64,000 nucleotides of DNA from Niastella yeongjuensis (GCF_900110245.1 NZ_FOCZ01000004.1:434001-498000); one strand, 5' to 3'; counted from the stretch's first letter, positions 37,511 to 47,801 are shown. Notes: generated by a model not told the origin, from the letters alone. A program made the numbers and translations.

Positions 37511-38635
37511 TTTCAGCTTATACATCTCGCTCCCCGCCAGTAAAAAACACCCGAGGCCGTAATCTTCAAAATCGGGAATGTGGTCATAGGTTACTGGCTG
37601 ACCATCTTTGGGTTCTTTGCCTGTTCCCTGTACATAACCCAGCATGCCATCGGTGTGTACACAGTCTTTTACCAGGGCGTTCCAGGCTTTCAGCATTATA
37701 GGCCTGTAGGTTGCTTTGTCTATGAGGTTGTTATTGATGCCCCAGGCCATGCCATATACAAACAAAGAAGTACCGGTTAATTCTTTACCACCAAAGTTGG
37801 TAGAATCGGCCAGGCTCACGTTCCAGAAACCATCTGTGCGTTGTAAGGGGATCAGCGCCTTCAGCATGTCTTTATAGTCCTGCATGTATTCATTGTAGTG
37901 TGGATCGCTTTTAGGCAGCAGCTGCAGCGTACGTACCAGTGCAGCCACTACCCAGCCATTGCCGCGGCTCCAGTAACAGCTGGCGCCATTGGGTTCTTTA
38001 TACGGCGGATCAAAATCCTTATCGCGCCACCACAGGTGATTCGCGGGGTCGTACAAACCGTTATCGCCATGTTTGTGTTTGGTGTAGGCATACATATCGT
38101 ACATGCGGTTGTAGTAGCTGGTGTCATTGTACAACTTACCCAGGCGAACATACACAGGCATGCCCATTTGCAGGGCATCTACCCAGCTCCAGTCGTCGAC
38201 CTTGGATGTAGCCTTCATGGCATCGATTGACGCTTTTATATCTTTAATGCGTTCTTCTTTTTTATCCATCAGGTACAGGTCAATATAGGTTTGACCGCAA
38301 CATTGGTTATCGGCATTGCGGGTTTGAATGCCGCTGTTCAGCCCCCAGTTGTGTTTTACGCCCCAGTCGATGGCGTAATTGAGGTATTCTTTCTTTTTGT
38401 CGATGCTGTACAGGGCCATCAATCCTTCGTAGTATACGGCGCGGGTCCAGATGTTGCTGGGCCGTTCTTTGTTGGTGATAATAGTTTTACCGGCATCGGG
38501 CCATTTGTTCATGAAATACTGATTGGTCAAACGCATGGCGCTTAACACCTCTTTCTTTGCCGGCGCTTTTTGCGCCTGCAAAACGGTCGTCAGCAATAAC
38601 GAGCCGGCTAATAACAATTTTGTTCTATTAAACAT
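37508..38635 (-). CDS. GH105-family unsaturated rhamnogalacturonyl hydrolase
   Basis: This 375-residue secreted protein (signal ending TTVLQAQ) has the alpha/alpha-barrel pattern of YteR-like enzymes. Motifs are WTRAVYYEGLMALY, then DDWSWVDALQMGMPVYVRLG with the catalytic-type Asp, then CYWSRGNGWVVAALVRTL, then GLGCFLLAGSEMYKL at the end. GH105 removes the unsaturated galacturonic acid left at the non-reducing end by rhamnogalacturonan lyases, so it acts after the PL11 enzyme nearby. It is the last gene of the cluster. A second member is at 56383-57726. Confidence 0.92.
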   Translation of the reverse strand: MFNRTKLLLAGSLLLTTVLQAQKAPAKKEVLSAMRLTNQYFMNKWPDAGKTIITNKERPSNIWTRAVYYEGLMALYSIDKKKEYLNYAIDWGVKHNWGLNSGIQTRNADNQCCGQTYIDLYLMDKKEERIKDIKASIDAMKATSKVDDWSWVDALQMGMPVYVRLGKLYNDTSYYNRMYDMYAYTKHKHGDNGLYDPANHLWWRDKDFDPPYKEPNGASCYWSRGNGWVVAALVRTLQLLPKSDPHYNEYMQDYKDMLKALIPLQRTDGFWNVSLADSTNFGGKELTGTSLFVYGMAWGINNNLIDKATYRPIMLKAWNALVKDCVHTDGMLGYVQGTGKEPKDGQPVTYDHIPDFEDYGLGCFLLAGSEMYKLK

Positions 38636-38642
38636 ATTATCC

Positions 38643-41522
38643 TTAGTTTACTTTAGGTTTCAATTCATCGGGACTGTCCTTTGTATAGCCATTCCAGGTG
38701 TCCCGGGATGGTTCAGTGAATAACGCCTGCACGGCAGACAACTCCACTGTTGATGTTGGGTTAAACGCCTTTGAATGGATATAGATATCAAGGCTATGCC
38801 ACAATTGCCTGGTAGCCGGCCGGTCCTCTAAATGCTGAAGATCGATACTACACAACAACAATTTGCCCTTGCCTACTTTAGCCTCCAGCAACAGGCCCAG
38901 TTTCCGGTTGATGAACCAGGTATTTATTGGCTGCAGCAATGGTTTGAACCCTTTCGGGAAATCTTCCAGGTGCATCACCTGGGCTTTGTTAACTACATCC
39001 CACCATTGCAGATCGCTGTAAGAAGTAGCAGGGAAATTTTTAAAGGCCGGATGGCCGGGATCACAAACAATACCCAGGGTATGAGGCGGACGCATTTTAA
39101 ACCAGCTGGTATTCCAGAATACGGGAGTAAAGTAATTTACAACTTCTTTCCCTTTCCGGATCTTTCCGGCAGCTTTCAGAAACACTTTTCCGCCATTTTG
39201 TAAAACAGCCATGGCTTTTTTATCGAGCGTATCGCAGGAATATACATCATCATACCAAACCGGGGCTGGTAATACGGCCGGGAAAACCCATACATTCCAG
39301 TCATTGCCATATTCTGTGCCAGCGATAGAGATATCGAGGTTCAATCGCATGGGCGTTTTGATGGCTGACAATGGATATTGTATAGTACCAACCGGTAAAC
39401 AATTGCCAAGGACATAATCTTTTTTATCGAATGTTCCATTCGCCAATACTTTACCCGTGCTGTCTTTTATTACCCAGTTGATCACCGCATTCTTCAATTC
39501 ACTTCTACCATAATTAAATAACTCTACCCGGGCAGTCAGTTTCTCATCATTGCTATAAACAAATTTAGGCATCCGGGTAAGCGGCACTACGGCATTACAA
39601 AAGCGCTTTACCTGTTGCGGGGTGATGTATGGTTTATCCTGCCACAAGGCATTCAACATGCCAACTAACGCAGTACCCTGACCGGGGAAATCCTGCAGGC
39701 CCAGCAATTGTATACCGGCCAGTCCTTTTGTCCGAAATGCTTTTTCTATTTCATTCTTGTAACACAATACCTGCAGTTTGCCGCTGGCCATCAGAAACTG
39801 GTTAGCCTGATTGGCCATGCCATGTTCTGCCAGTTGCTCGCGGAACAATTCAAAATTCTTTTCTTTATATACACCGGTGAAGCGGTCTATTTCATTGAAG
39901 TCGGGGAATACACACCACTGCCCCATTTCATGCACCACATATGGCACATTGAATTTTTGAATACCAGCACTGTAATCAGAATCACTTTCCGGGGCTGCAT
40001 TCACCCAGTTCAAACCACGGGCGCCAGCTTTTACCATGTATTCATTCTCCGGCACCAGCGGCCAGCTGTTGCCTACCGAAGCGCCGGTATACACGCGGCG
40101 TTTGTCCTTTGCCTGCCAGTAATGGATCATCTCGGTAAGGAATTTCACCTGGTTACGACCAGCGGGTTCATTGCCACCGGGCGCTTCCATACAAAACGAA
40201 GCGTAGTTGCCATACCAGTCGGCCATGCGATTGGTCTCTTCGTACATGTATTTATCAATAGGTTTGCCATCGCCTAAGGAAGTGCCATGATTCACCCAGC
40301 CCGGTCCTTCGGGTTGTAAATAGAACCCGGTGAGATCGGCTGCTTTGAAGGCAGCCTCGGGTGGACACCAGCTGTGAAAGCGCATATGGTTCAATCCATG
40401 CGCTTTGGCGGTAGTAAACAGTTTTACCCAACCGGCTTCATCCATGGGTGGAAAACCGGTTAACGGAAACTCACAATTATTTACCGTACCCCGTAAGAAC
40501 ACCGGGCGGTCATTGATGGTAAACCCTGTTCCAACAATCTTAAACGACCGCATACCAAAAGTGATTTCTTTCAATTCCTTCTCTCCATTAGGCGTTTGCA
40601 GGGTCAGCTGCAGTTTATACAAAGCCGGATTGAACTCATCCCACAGCTGGACTTCATCAGTCATAGGCACCATAAACTGGTGGGTGGTAAGCGTATCTTT
40701 ATTCAGGGCTATTGAGGCAGATACTGCCGGCACCTGGTGCGGAATTTTTGTATTAAAGGCAGTAGCCCCCAGTGTTATGGTGGCCTTGCCTTCCTGCTGT
40801 CCTTTTAATGTTACTATTACAATGGCCTGTTTATTGGCCACATCAGGATACACCTGCATGTTTTCAACATGTACTACAGGTGCAGCCTTCAACTCCATTT
40901 TACCGATGATGCCATTCCAATTGCCCTCGGTATGATCGGTTATACTATGTGAATCTGGCCCTACATTGATTGCCTTGATGCGGTTATCAACCCGAACCGA
41001 GATCACATGTTTACCGGGCGACAGCAGCGTTGTAAGATCATACACATGCGGCGCTACCAAACTGTTTTGCATCCCGGCTTCCTTCCCATCTACCCAAACC
41101 AGGGTTTCGGTATGACATCTTTCCAGGAACAGCTCAATGTGTTGATTGGTCCAGCTGGCGGGGATGGTCACTTCTTTTTGGTACCACGCCGCGCCTACAT
41201 AATATTTGGCCGGGGTTAACCAGAATGGAAACTTCAGGTTACCGGGCTGCCGGTATTTCTCCATCCGCGGATTGAAAAACCAACTGCTGTCATAAATACT
41301 GCCGGTCCATTTTGTTTGCAGCGTTACGTCGTCGCCCTTGCCATTTGTCAACATGGAACCGGGCAGTTTGATATTGTCTCCGAGTTTTTTATTGAACCAT
41401 TGCTCCTGCACGCCCACATCATTGCGGTCGATCTGGAATTGCCAGTTGCCGGCCAGGGAGAGGGGCTGCGCGGATACGAGGTTGCTACAAAAGAAGATGA
41501 TAATAAATAAGGTCAGTCTCAT
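38643..41522 (-). CDS. GH2-family glycoside hydrolase (beta-galactosidase-like)
   Basis: This 959-residue secreted protein has a signal peptide (ending NLVSAQ). A sugar-binding jelly roll follows (LAGNWQFQIDRNDVG, AAWYQKEVTIPASW, LFLERCHTETLVWVDGKEAG), then an immunoglobulin-like domain and a barrel starting FLRGTVNNCEFPLTGFP. Within the barrel, HGLNHMRFHSWCPPEAAF replaces the usual HHPP block, and VVHEMGQW supplies the likely nucleophile Glu. The divergent motifs mean galactosidase activity is only one possibility; a galactan, arabinan or unusual RG-I side chain is likely. Its start overlaps the stop of the acetylesterase gene by 4 nt. Confidence 0.8.
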   Translation of the reverse strand: MRLTLFIIIFFCSNLVSAQPLSLAGNWQFQIDRNDVGVQEQWFNKKLGDNIKLPGSMLTNGKGDDVTLQTKWTGSIYDSSWFFNPRMEKYRQPGNLKFPFWLTPAKYYVGAAWYQKEVTIPASWTNQHIELFLERCHTETLVWVDGKEAGMQNSLVAPHVYDLTTLLSPGKHVISVRVDNRIKAINVGPDSHSITDHTEGNWNGIIGKMELKAAPVVHVENMQVYPDVANKQAIVIVTLKGQQEGKATITLGATAFNTKIPHQVPAVSASIALNKDTLTTHQFMVPMTDEVQLWDEFNPALYKLQLTLQTPNGEKELKEITFGMRSFKIVGTGFTINDRPVFLRGTVNNCEFPLTGFPPMDEAGWVKLFTTAKAHGLNHMRFHSWCPPEAAFKAADLTGFYLQPEGPGWVNHGTSLGDGKPIDKYMYEETNRMADWYGNYASFCMEAPGGNEPAGRNQVKFLTEMIHYWQAKDKRRVYTGASVGNSWPLVPENEYMVKAGARGLNWVNAAPESDSDYSAGIQKFNVPYVVHEMGQWCVFPDFNEIDRFTGVYKEKNFELFREQLAEHGMANQANQFLMASGKLQVLCYKNEIEKAFRTKGLAGIQLLGLQDFPGQGTALVGMLNALWQDKPYITPQQVKRFCNAVVPLTRMPKFVYSNDEKLTARVELFNYGRSELKNAVINWVIKDSTGKVLANGTFDKKDYVLGNCLPVGTIQYPLSAIKTPMRLNLDISIAGTEYGNDWNVWVFPAVLPAPVWYDDVYSCDTLDKKAMAVLQNGGKVFLKAAGKIRKGKEVVNYFTPVFWNTSWFKMRPPHTLGIVCDPGHPAFKNFPATSYSDLQWWDVVNKAQVMHLEDFPKGFKPLLQPINTWFINRKLGLLLEAKVGKGKLLLCSIDLQHLEDRPATRQLWHSLDIYIHSKAFNPTSTVELSAVQALFTEPSRDTWNGYTKDSPDELKPKVN

Positions 41523-42376
41523 TTCTTCAGGTATTCTTTTAGGTCGTTATTTCTAAAGCCCTGGATCCCTTTCACTACCATATCACGATTCAGCAGGGAA
41601 CCATTTTTGTTGGGATGGGTATGATCGCCGGGAAAGAAATGTTTTACCGAATCGGCGCCCAGTTTATCATACTGATCGGCAATGAGGTCGTTCAGGGGAA
41701 GAAAGAAAACGCCATTTGCTTTGGCTACTTCCTCTGCCCATTTGCCGTAGTCGTTGTTGGCCCGTTCTACTTTGCCATCCTTAAAAATATTCCTCGGTAT
41801 AGGCGAACACACAATTGGGATAGCGCCCTTAGCCTTTGCATCCTGAACATATTTGCGCATATACCAGCCATAGGTATGCACCACTTCATTCACTTTACGA
41901 ATAGGGTTATAAATAGCGGCACTGTCTTCGCCAATACCTTTAATGGTACCACGCGCACGTGCTGTATCATCGAGCGGACCGCTATCATTATGCCCGAACT
42001 GCATGATCACATAATCGCCGGGTTGCAGTTTTTCCAGTACACGGTCCCAACGGCCTTCCGTTATAAAGGTGCGGCTGCTTCTGCCGCCGATAGCATGGTT
42101 CTGTACGCTTATCCGGGTGGTGTCGAACCGGTCGGCCAAAAAGCTGCCCCAGCCCCACAGGTCCTGTTTACCGGTACCATCACCATTCTTTACGGTAGAA
42201 TCACCAATGATGTAGATCGTGTGCCTGCGCGCCTGCCAAACTACAAACGAAGAAACAAGGACCAGCAATCCAATCACAGTCAATGAAAGGACCAGCTTTC
42301 GGGCCTTCCCCCATCCCCCCTCCAATGGGAGGGGGGCTTGTTCTACATGCGCTTTTTCACTGTTATTATTTGTCAT
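41519..42376 (-). CDS. SGNH-family rhamnogalacturonan acetylesterase, membrane anchored
   Basis: This is a 285-residue protein. I start at MTNNNSEK, 1 nt after the PL11 stop; longer frames run back into the PL11 gene. One membrane helix spans about residues 28-48. The SGNH blocks follow: IIGDSTVKNGDGTG (Ser), GGRSSRTF (Gly), MQFGHNDSG (Asn) and FPGDHTHPNKNG (Asp-His). It should remove acetyl groups from the galacturonate of RG-I, helping the lyase. Residues about 15-26 (PLPLEGGWGKAR) are encoded by a G/C palindrome (42315-42336) of the kind usually found between genes, which appears to have inserted in frame. Confidence 0.88.
   Translation of the reverse strand: MTNNNSEKAHVEQAPLPLEGGWGKARKLVLSLTVIGLLVLVSSFVVWQARRHTIYIIGDSTVKNGDGTGKQDLWGWGSFLADRFDTTRISVQNHAIGGRSSRTFITEGRWDRVLEKLQPGDYVIMQFGHNDSGPLDDTARARGTIKGIGEDSAAIYNPIRKVNEVVHTYGWYMRKYVQDAKAKGAIPIVCSPIPRNIFKDGKVERANNDYGKWAEEVAKANGVFFLPLNDLIADQYDKLGADSVKHFFPGDHTHPNKNGSLLNRDMVVKGIQGFRNNDLKEYLKK
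42315..42336. repeat. C/G-rich palindrome inside the acetylesterase coding region
   Basis: CCCCCCTCC pairs with GGAGGGGGG across AATG. It encodes part of the N-terminal PLPLEGGWG segment before the membrane helix. Confidence 0.7.
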
Positions 42377-42377
42377 G

Positions 42378-44267
42378 TTATTTATTTTTTGCATTGTCGT
42401 TTTTACGTGGTTCAATAATACTGATCGATGGATGTGGAGGTAAGGGCATGCCTTCACCCATATAAAATCCCGGATGCGGGGGTTGGTTGTAGGCCACATT
42501 CTGCCAAACGATGCTGAGCCGGTATTGCGGGTCCTGCATCAGCGTGTAGAATTTATATGTTGTGGGAATGGTAGTGGAGAAGATGCGCAACTCCTGGTTG
42601 TCGCTGGTACGGTAAATTACTTCTTCGCGCCAGTCGCCCAGCATATCGGCAGACAAACAGGGATTGGATTTAGTGCCGTTGTTATGCTGACAATTATACA
42701 CCCGCGCATCGAGCAGGCTGGTCAACGTACTATTGGTATAATCCCATTTGCCTATCTGTGTGGCATTCAGGATCTCGCTCAGTACATCACCATCCCAGTA
42801 GATGCCCATATTGCAGGGCGGTGTTTTTTCGGCGATCTTGTTCCCTTTGCAATCAAACAACCCTTTGATGCCTGCGCCGGCTACCCAGCATTCATACCCT
42901 TTATAACGGGGATCGATATCCAACGCGCATGCGCGGCCGGGCCCTTCCCCATCTTCACCGGCTGCTACGGAAGCTTTCTTCCAGATCACTTCTCCCGTTT
43001 TGGCATCGCGGAAGTTAGCACCCGCATCACCAAAACGTTCCTGCGTACTGAATACTTCCTTGCCTGGTCTTTCGGGGTCCAGGTCGCTTACATGCAAGGC
43101 ATCTGCATGACCAATGCCGGTTGTATACATGCCCTTGCCATCGTCGTCAACGGTCATTTGTCCGTAGATGATCTCGTCTTTGCCATCGCCATCCACATCG
43201 GTTACTGTTAAGTTGTGGTTGCCCTGACCGGCAAAGTCGGGGTAGCCTTTCTCAGTATCAAATACCCAGCGTTGAGTGAGCTTATTATCTTTCCAATCCC
43301 AGGCGGCTAATACGCTGCGGCCATAATAACCGCGGCACATCACCAGGCTGGGATGCACCCCATCGAGATAAGCCACACAAGCCAGAAAACGGTCAACCCG
43401 GTTGCCATAGCTGTCATTATGCCCATTGCCGCCAGTGCCACCCCAGCCGTCTATACGGCCGCGCAGCGGTACATAATCTGTGGTATACAAGGCAGCGCCG
43501 GTACGGCCATCAAAGATGGTGAGGTATTCCGGGCCCTCCAGGATGCGGCCATTGTTATTTACATAGTGTTTGGTGGAGTCGCCGATTACTTTTCCTTGTC
43601 CGTCAACAGTACCATCGGCCGTTTTCATGGCAATCTCGGCACGGCCATCGCCATCCAGGTCATATACCATGAACTGCGTATAGTGTGCGCCTTCCCGAAT
43701 ATTGCGGCCCAGGTTGATCTCCCACAATAATTTTCCTTCCAGGGTATATGCCTGAAAAATGGGTGGATCGGTTATCCCATTCTGTGAATTATCTTTTCCT
43801 TTTCCTGCCTGATGTAAAATGATCTCATAAGTACCATCTCCATCCAAATCACCCACACTGGCATCGTTGGGTGCATACCCGGCAGGTGTCTTTAAGGGAA
43901 TAGAAATATAGGCCGGCGCAGCGGCCTTTAAGGTATATGAACGGGCATCTTTTGTTTCTTTACCATTCACAATAGCAGCTACCTGGTAAGTATAGGTTTG
44001 GGTGGAATCTGCTTTTTCATCGAGCCAGGAAGTAACGGCAGTGATTGGTTTTGCATTCACTTTGACAGCCTTTCCATTATTAACCGAACGGTACAGGTTA
44101 AAAGCAACATTATCCGCATCGGTTGCCAGCATACGCCAGCTTACAAAAGCATGTCCTTTTCCATCGGGCATCGCAACAATGCCTCTGTTAAGATATTCCA
44201 TTTGGCGTTGCGAAAAGATCGTTACTGGTACTAACAGGATTACCAGGTAAACAAGAATTTTATTCAT
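42378..44267 (-). CDS. Rhamnogalacturonan lyase, PL11 family
   Basis: This 629-residue secreted enzyme (signal ending TIFSQ) has the PL11 beta-propeller pattern. It opens RQMEYLNRGIVAM, then SWRMLATD, then calcium-binding propeller repeats (VGDLDGDGTYEIIL, VYDLDGDGRAEIAMKTADGT, VTDVDGDGKDEIIYG). Later blocks include LSADMLGDWREEVIYRT and QNVAYNQPPHPGFYMGEGM. It cleaves the Rha-GalA backbone of rhamnogalacturonan I by beta-elimination, giving unsaturated products for the GH105 enzymes. No T9SS sorting domain is visible, so it is probably periplasmic. It is coupled to the acetylesterase gene (1-nt gap). Confidence 0.95.
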   Translation of the reverse strand: MNKILVYLVILLVPVTIFSQRQMEYLNRGIVAMPDGKGHAFVSWRMLATDADNVAFNLYRSVNNGKAVKVNAKPITAVTSWLDEKADSTQTYTYQVAAIVNGKETKDARSYTLKAAAPAYISIPLKTPAGYAPNDASVGDLDGDGTYEIILHQAGKGKDNSQNGITDPPIFQAYTLEGKLLWEINLGRNIREGAHYTQFMVYDLDGDGRAEIAMKTADGTVDGQGKVIGDSTKHYVNNNGRILEGPEYLTIFDGRTGAALYTTDYVPLRGRIDGWGGTGGNGHNDSYGNRVDRFLACVAYLDGVHPSLVMCRGYYGRSVLAAWDWKDNKLTQRWVFDTEKGYPDFAGQGNHNLTVTDVDGDGKDEIIYGQMTVDDDGKGMYTTGIGHADALHVSDLDPERPGKEVFSTQERFGDAGANFRDAKTGEVIWKKASVAAGEDGEGPGRACALDIDPRYKGYECWVAGAGIKGLFDCKGNKIAEKTPPCNMGIYWDGDVLSEILNATQIGKWDYTNSTLTSLLDARVYNCQHNNGTKSNPCLSADMLGDWREEVIYRTSDNQELRIFSTTIPTTYKFYTLMQDPQYRLSIVWQNVAYNQPPHPGFYMGEGMPLPPHPSISIIEPRKNDNAKNK

Positions 44268-44280
44268 ATGGCTACAAAGT

Positions 44281-44434
44281 TCTTAGTTCTTGAGTTATTA
44301 GGTTCGTAGGTTATTAGGTTCTTTGTTTGCGGTTCTTAGTTCGCGGTTTTCGGCCTCCCCCGGCCCCTCCATTACTATTGCCCATTGCCTATTGCCTTCC
44401 ATCTCTGCCCTCTGCCTTTTGCCTTCTGCCCTCA
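44281..44434. repeat. Heptad array between the PL11 and GH39 genes
   Basis: The plus strand begins TTATTAG GTTCGTA GGTTATT AGGTTCT. It then changes to CTGCCCT CTGCCTT TTGCCTT CTGCCCT near 44405-44430. The TGA stop of the GH39 gene opens the second part when read on the minus strand. Confidence 0.7.
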
Positions 44435-46111
44435 ATACTCAATCTTTACAAAGACGATCCCCTGTCTGGGGAGTTGCATGTTCATCTGCAATAAGCCATT
44501 TTTTACAGTTTCTTTAGAGGAGCCGGTTTGCTCCAGTTGTCCGGCCTTTTCCAATTGTGTTATTTGTGCTGAAGTGGGTTGCTGCGGCGACCCCATCTTT
44601 TTCCAAACTTCATAGGAATTGCTGTGGTCTGCATCTATGCGGTATTGTTTCAGGGTAACCTGTTTACCGGTGATGCCGCTGCATTGTAATACTACAGTAG
44701 CCGGTTGGCCGGTGGTATCATCGTCGTGGTAATTCCAGATCATAGCCGTGGCGGAGTGATCGCTTTTGGCGGCGACAGCGCCAATATCGGTGGTTTGTTT
44801 CCGCACCCCTGAATCGCGGATACTGAATAAAGGATACATCTGATCACTGGTTACTGCCACCCGTTTGCCCTTCATCATGCCAAACATCCGAAATACGTTC
44901 AGTACCGGTTTATCAACGCCGTTAGTGGCCAGGTCGCGAAAGCCATAGAACCAGGGCTGGTTCTCAAACTCAAACGACCAGGATACGGCGCCAAGCAGAT
45001 CTACCTTGTAATAATCGGCCAGTAAATATTTTCGGGCAAATGCGGCAGCCGTATAAGAAGAATACATGGTGCCATTGCGATATGCATTCTCCGGATTGGT
45101 AGCCATTCCACAGGCGGCACAACCTTCAGGATCACTCTCCCCTATTACGATCGGTAAATGCTGCCATTTTTTAAAAGAAGCAACGATCCCGAACCCACTG
45201 CTGATATCACGCAACTGGTTGCTGATGCCCATACGCACATGGCCGTTTACAATATGAGGGGCTCCCTTGGCATGAAATGCAATGAAATCGAGCGGTGCCC
45301 CAATTTTGCCGGTAGCGGCATTGGTATCGCTGATACAATGGTTCAAAAATGTTTTCAGGAATTGTGCAGCACCGCTGCCTGATGGCCCCGTTACATGCGG
45401 ACCGCCTAAACGGGCAGTTGGCAAGGCGCGTTTCAACGCATCGGAAGTATAATCATACAACTTGCAATAGTCCTGCACGGTGCCTTTCCAGTAGCCGTTG
45501 CCGCCATTGGGCTCATTCCATAATTCCCAGTACCAGCTTTCTACTTCTTTTTTTCCATACCGCTTTACACAATGATCAACCCATTTATACACGAGCGCTG
45601 CCCATTTTTTATAGTCATTGGGGGGATACGCCCAACCGGTAAAGATCTTACTATAGGGCTGTCCAGGCTGCCAATCGTGTTTATAAGGTTGCGGGTGGCT
45701 CGATAATGCTTCAGGCATAAACCCAATTTGCGCCAGCGGCTTCATACCGCGTTTTACGTAGGTATCAAAAATACTGTCGGTGATGGTCCAGTTGTAGATG
45801 GGATTGCCACTGGCATCTTCGGTATACGCATTGGTAGAACCCCATTTTAAAGCAGGCGTCCCATCGCCGCTGGTCAATAAATTATGGGCACGTACATGAA
45901 CCGGCACGGGGCTTAATGCCGCGATCTCTGACAACAACTTTTTCCCATCTTTCATATAGGTATAGTTCGGTTCATCGTAACCAAACCAGGCCCAGATGGG
46001 TTTCATGTCGCCGGTTTCTTTGGCGAAATTGATCTGTATAGTAGCTTTCTCCTGGGAAAAGGCACCTGTTGTAAGGCAGCAGCATATGACAATGGCAAAT
46101 CGTTTCATCAA
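44432..46111 (-). CDS. GH39-like secreted glycosidase
   Basis: This 559-residue protein has a signal peptide (ending TGAFSQ). The barrel shows the GH39/clan A signature. WYWELWNEPNGGNG at about residue 190 carries the acid/base Glu in the NEP motif. LPIVIGESDPEGCAACG further on carries the probable nucleophile Glu. GAVSWSFEFENQPW follows, and the C-terminal part is beta-rich. GH39 enzymes remove beta-xylose, alpha-iduronate or, in plant glycan loci, arabinose-type units. In this cluster it probably trims an RG-I side chain. The N-terminal start is MM; either Met is possible. Confidence 0.82.
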   Translation of the reverse strand: MMKRFAIVICCCLTTGAFSQEKATIQINFAKETGDMKPIWAWFGYDEPNYTYMKDGKKLLSEIAALSPVPVHVRAHNLLTSGDGTPALKWGSTNAYTEDASGNPIYNWTITDSIFDTYVKRGMKPLAQIGFMPEALSSHPQPYKHDWQPGQPYSKIFTGWAYPPNDYKKWAALVYKWVDHCVKRYGKKEVESWYWELWNEPNGGNGYWKGTVQDYCKLYDYTSDALKRALPTARLGGPHVTGPSGSGAAQFLKTFLNHCISDTNAATGKIGAPLDFIAFHAKGAPHIVNGHVRMGISNQLRDISSGFGIVASFKKWQHLPIVIGESDPEGCAACGMATNPENAYRNGTMYSSYTAAAFARKYLLADYYKVDLLGAVSWSFEFENQPWFYGFRDLATNGVDKPVLNVFRMFGMMKGKRVAVTSDQMYPLFSIRDSGVRKQTTDIGAVAAKSDHSATAMIWNYHDDDTTGQPATVVLQCSGITGKQVTLKQYRIDADHSNSYEVWKKMGSPQQPTSAQITQLEKAGQLEQTGSSKETVKNGLLQMNMQLPRQGIVFVKIEY

Positions 46112-46143
46112 CCTGTTTTTTAGTTCGTATGTTCCTGGGTACT

Positions 46144-47589
46144 TTACAATTTCATATCCTCAGAATTACTTACCTGTAATTGTTTTCCATCTGCACCAAC
46201 AATAGATACATGCTCAAATCTCCATCCCTCGCCAAAATCAATTGTGCCGGCGGTATTGCCCTGCACATTTACATTGTTGAAAAGGAAATTCTGTAGCAGC
46301 GATTCTTTTATACCGGCTGCGTTTACTACTTTCTTCACCCCTACTGCTTTTATATCTGACACATACACCTCTTTAAAATGCGGAAAGCCTTTTTCTATTG
46401 GTTCTACTTTGGTGAGTAATATTTTCCAATGTTTTGGCAGGGAATCGGAACTATATCCATCGGGTAATTTTGAATAACTGTAGGCCGGATTCCAGTTCAT
46501 AGTGAACGAGAAAGCAGTGCCTACACTGTCCATTTGCGTGTTGCAGAAATGAATGTCTTCGATGGTACCGCCACGGGTAAGGGCTGATTTTATAAGCAAT
46601 CCATTACTCGTTCCCTTACCATGTAAGTTGGTGGCGTATACATGGTGAATGCCGCCGGAGGTTTCACTGCCCAGTGTCAGTAAACCGGCACCTTTGCCTG
46701 CCATACAATTGCGGACCACCACATATTCCGTTGGTTTGTTCACCCTTAAACCATCCCAATCGCGACCGGCTTTTAAACAAAAATTATCGTCGTTACAATC
46801 TATGTCGCAGTTTTCTATCAGTACCCAGGTAGAAGAATCCACGTCTACCCCATCGGTGCTGGGGCCTTTGCCATCTTCATTGTTGCGGATCACCACACCG
46901 TTTACAGTAACGTAAGAGGAGTATAATAACTGCACCGTCCAAAAACCGGCGTTTTTAACCGTGATGCCTTTGATGGTAACATCCGAAGCATTTTGTACCA
47001 GGATGGTGCGCACGCGTTTGGCATCATAGTCTACGATCCAGCGCAGGCCTTTGGCTTCATATTCTTTACGCATGGCCCAGTATTTATCCCAGCAAAATTT
47101 TCCACGGGCATTGATGGAGCCTTCGCCGGTAACAGCGGTATTGGTGGCGCCGATCACATTGATCAATGCGGCGGGCCATTTCATTTCAATCCCGGCAATG
47201 CGGGTATCTATTTCAGGGTAATCGTCAAAGTTCTGGCTGCCGAGCAGTTCTACGCCTTTATCCAGTTGCAGTTGCACATTGCTTTTTAAAAACAAGGCGC
47301 CGGTAACATAGCTGCCGGGCATAAATGTCACCATGCCACCACCTGCATTGGCGCAGGCATCTATAGCGGCCTGAATGGCTTTGGTATTCAGCGTTTGTGC
47401 ATCTGGTTTGGCACCATATTGATTAACCGGGAATCTCTTTTTGGCAGAAGGGAATTTGCGGGCACCTGTTTGTTTTACCCAGGCTGGTTCTTTGCTGCCC
47501 GGAGTGCTTTGGGCGCTGGTTGAAATAACTATACTACAGGCAATACAGGCAAGTATGGCATATTTCAATAAAGTCAACCGTTTCATCAT
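46144..47589 (-). CDS. GH28-family polygalacturonase / rhamnogalacturonan hydrolase
   Basis: This 481-residue secreted enzyme starts at MMKRLTLLKYAIL (signal ending STSAQ). The frame stays open to 47715, but the extra 42 residues read through a heptad repeat (CPLPTAHCL) and precede the signal, so I reject them. The right-handed beta-helix motifs are present: STDGVDVDSS, the catalytic IDCNDDNFCLKAG, GKGAGLLTLGSETSGG and GLLIKSALTRGG. These correspond to the NTD/DD/G.G/RIK-type GH28 active site. It hydrolyses galacturonan or the RG-I backbone. It is followed 32 nt later by the GH39 gene. Confidence 0.93.
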   Translation of the reverse strand: MMKRLTLLKYAILACIACSIVISTSAQSTPGSKEPAWVKQTGARKFPSAKKRFPVNQYGAKPDAQTLNTKAIQAAIDACANAGGGMVTFMPGSYVTGALFLKSNVQLQLDKGVELLGSQNFDDYPEIDTRIAGIEMKWPAALINVIGATNTAVTGEGSINARGKFCWDKYWAMRKEYEAKGLRWIVDYDAKRVRTILVQNASDVTIKGITVKNAGFWTVQLLYSSYVTVNGVVIRNNEDGKGPSTDGVDVDSSTWVLIENCDIDCNDDNFCLKAGRDWDGLRVNKPTEYVVVRNCMAGKGAGLLTLGSETSGGIHHVYATNLHGKGTSNGLLIKSALTRGGTIEDIHFCNTQMDSVGTAFSFTMNWNPAYSYSKLPDGYSSDSLPKHWKILLTKVEPIEKGFPHFKEVYVSDIKAVGVKKVVNAAGIKESLLQNFLFNNVNVQGNTAGTIDFGEGWRFEHVSIVGADGKQLQVSNSEDMKL

Positions 47590-47659
47590 GGTCGTTGCAA
47601 ACATTAGTACTTGTAAAATTAGGGGAAACGGTTGTGGAGCTATCCTGAAGTATCCTGAA

Positions 47660-47801
<142 letters not shown>

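Noticed and set aside
42377-42499. Longer N terminus for the membrane-anchored acetylesterase
   Set aside because: It lies inside the end of the PL11 gene, and the ATG 1 nt after the PL11 stop gives a sensible protein.
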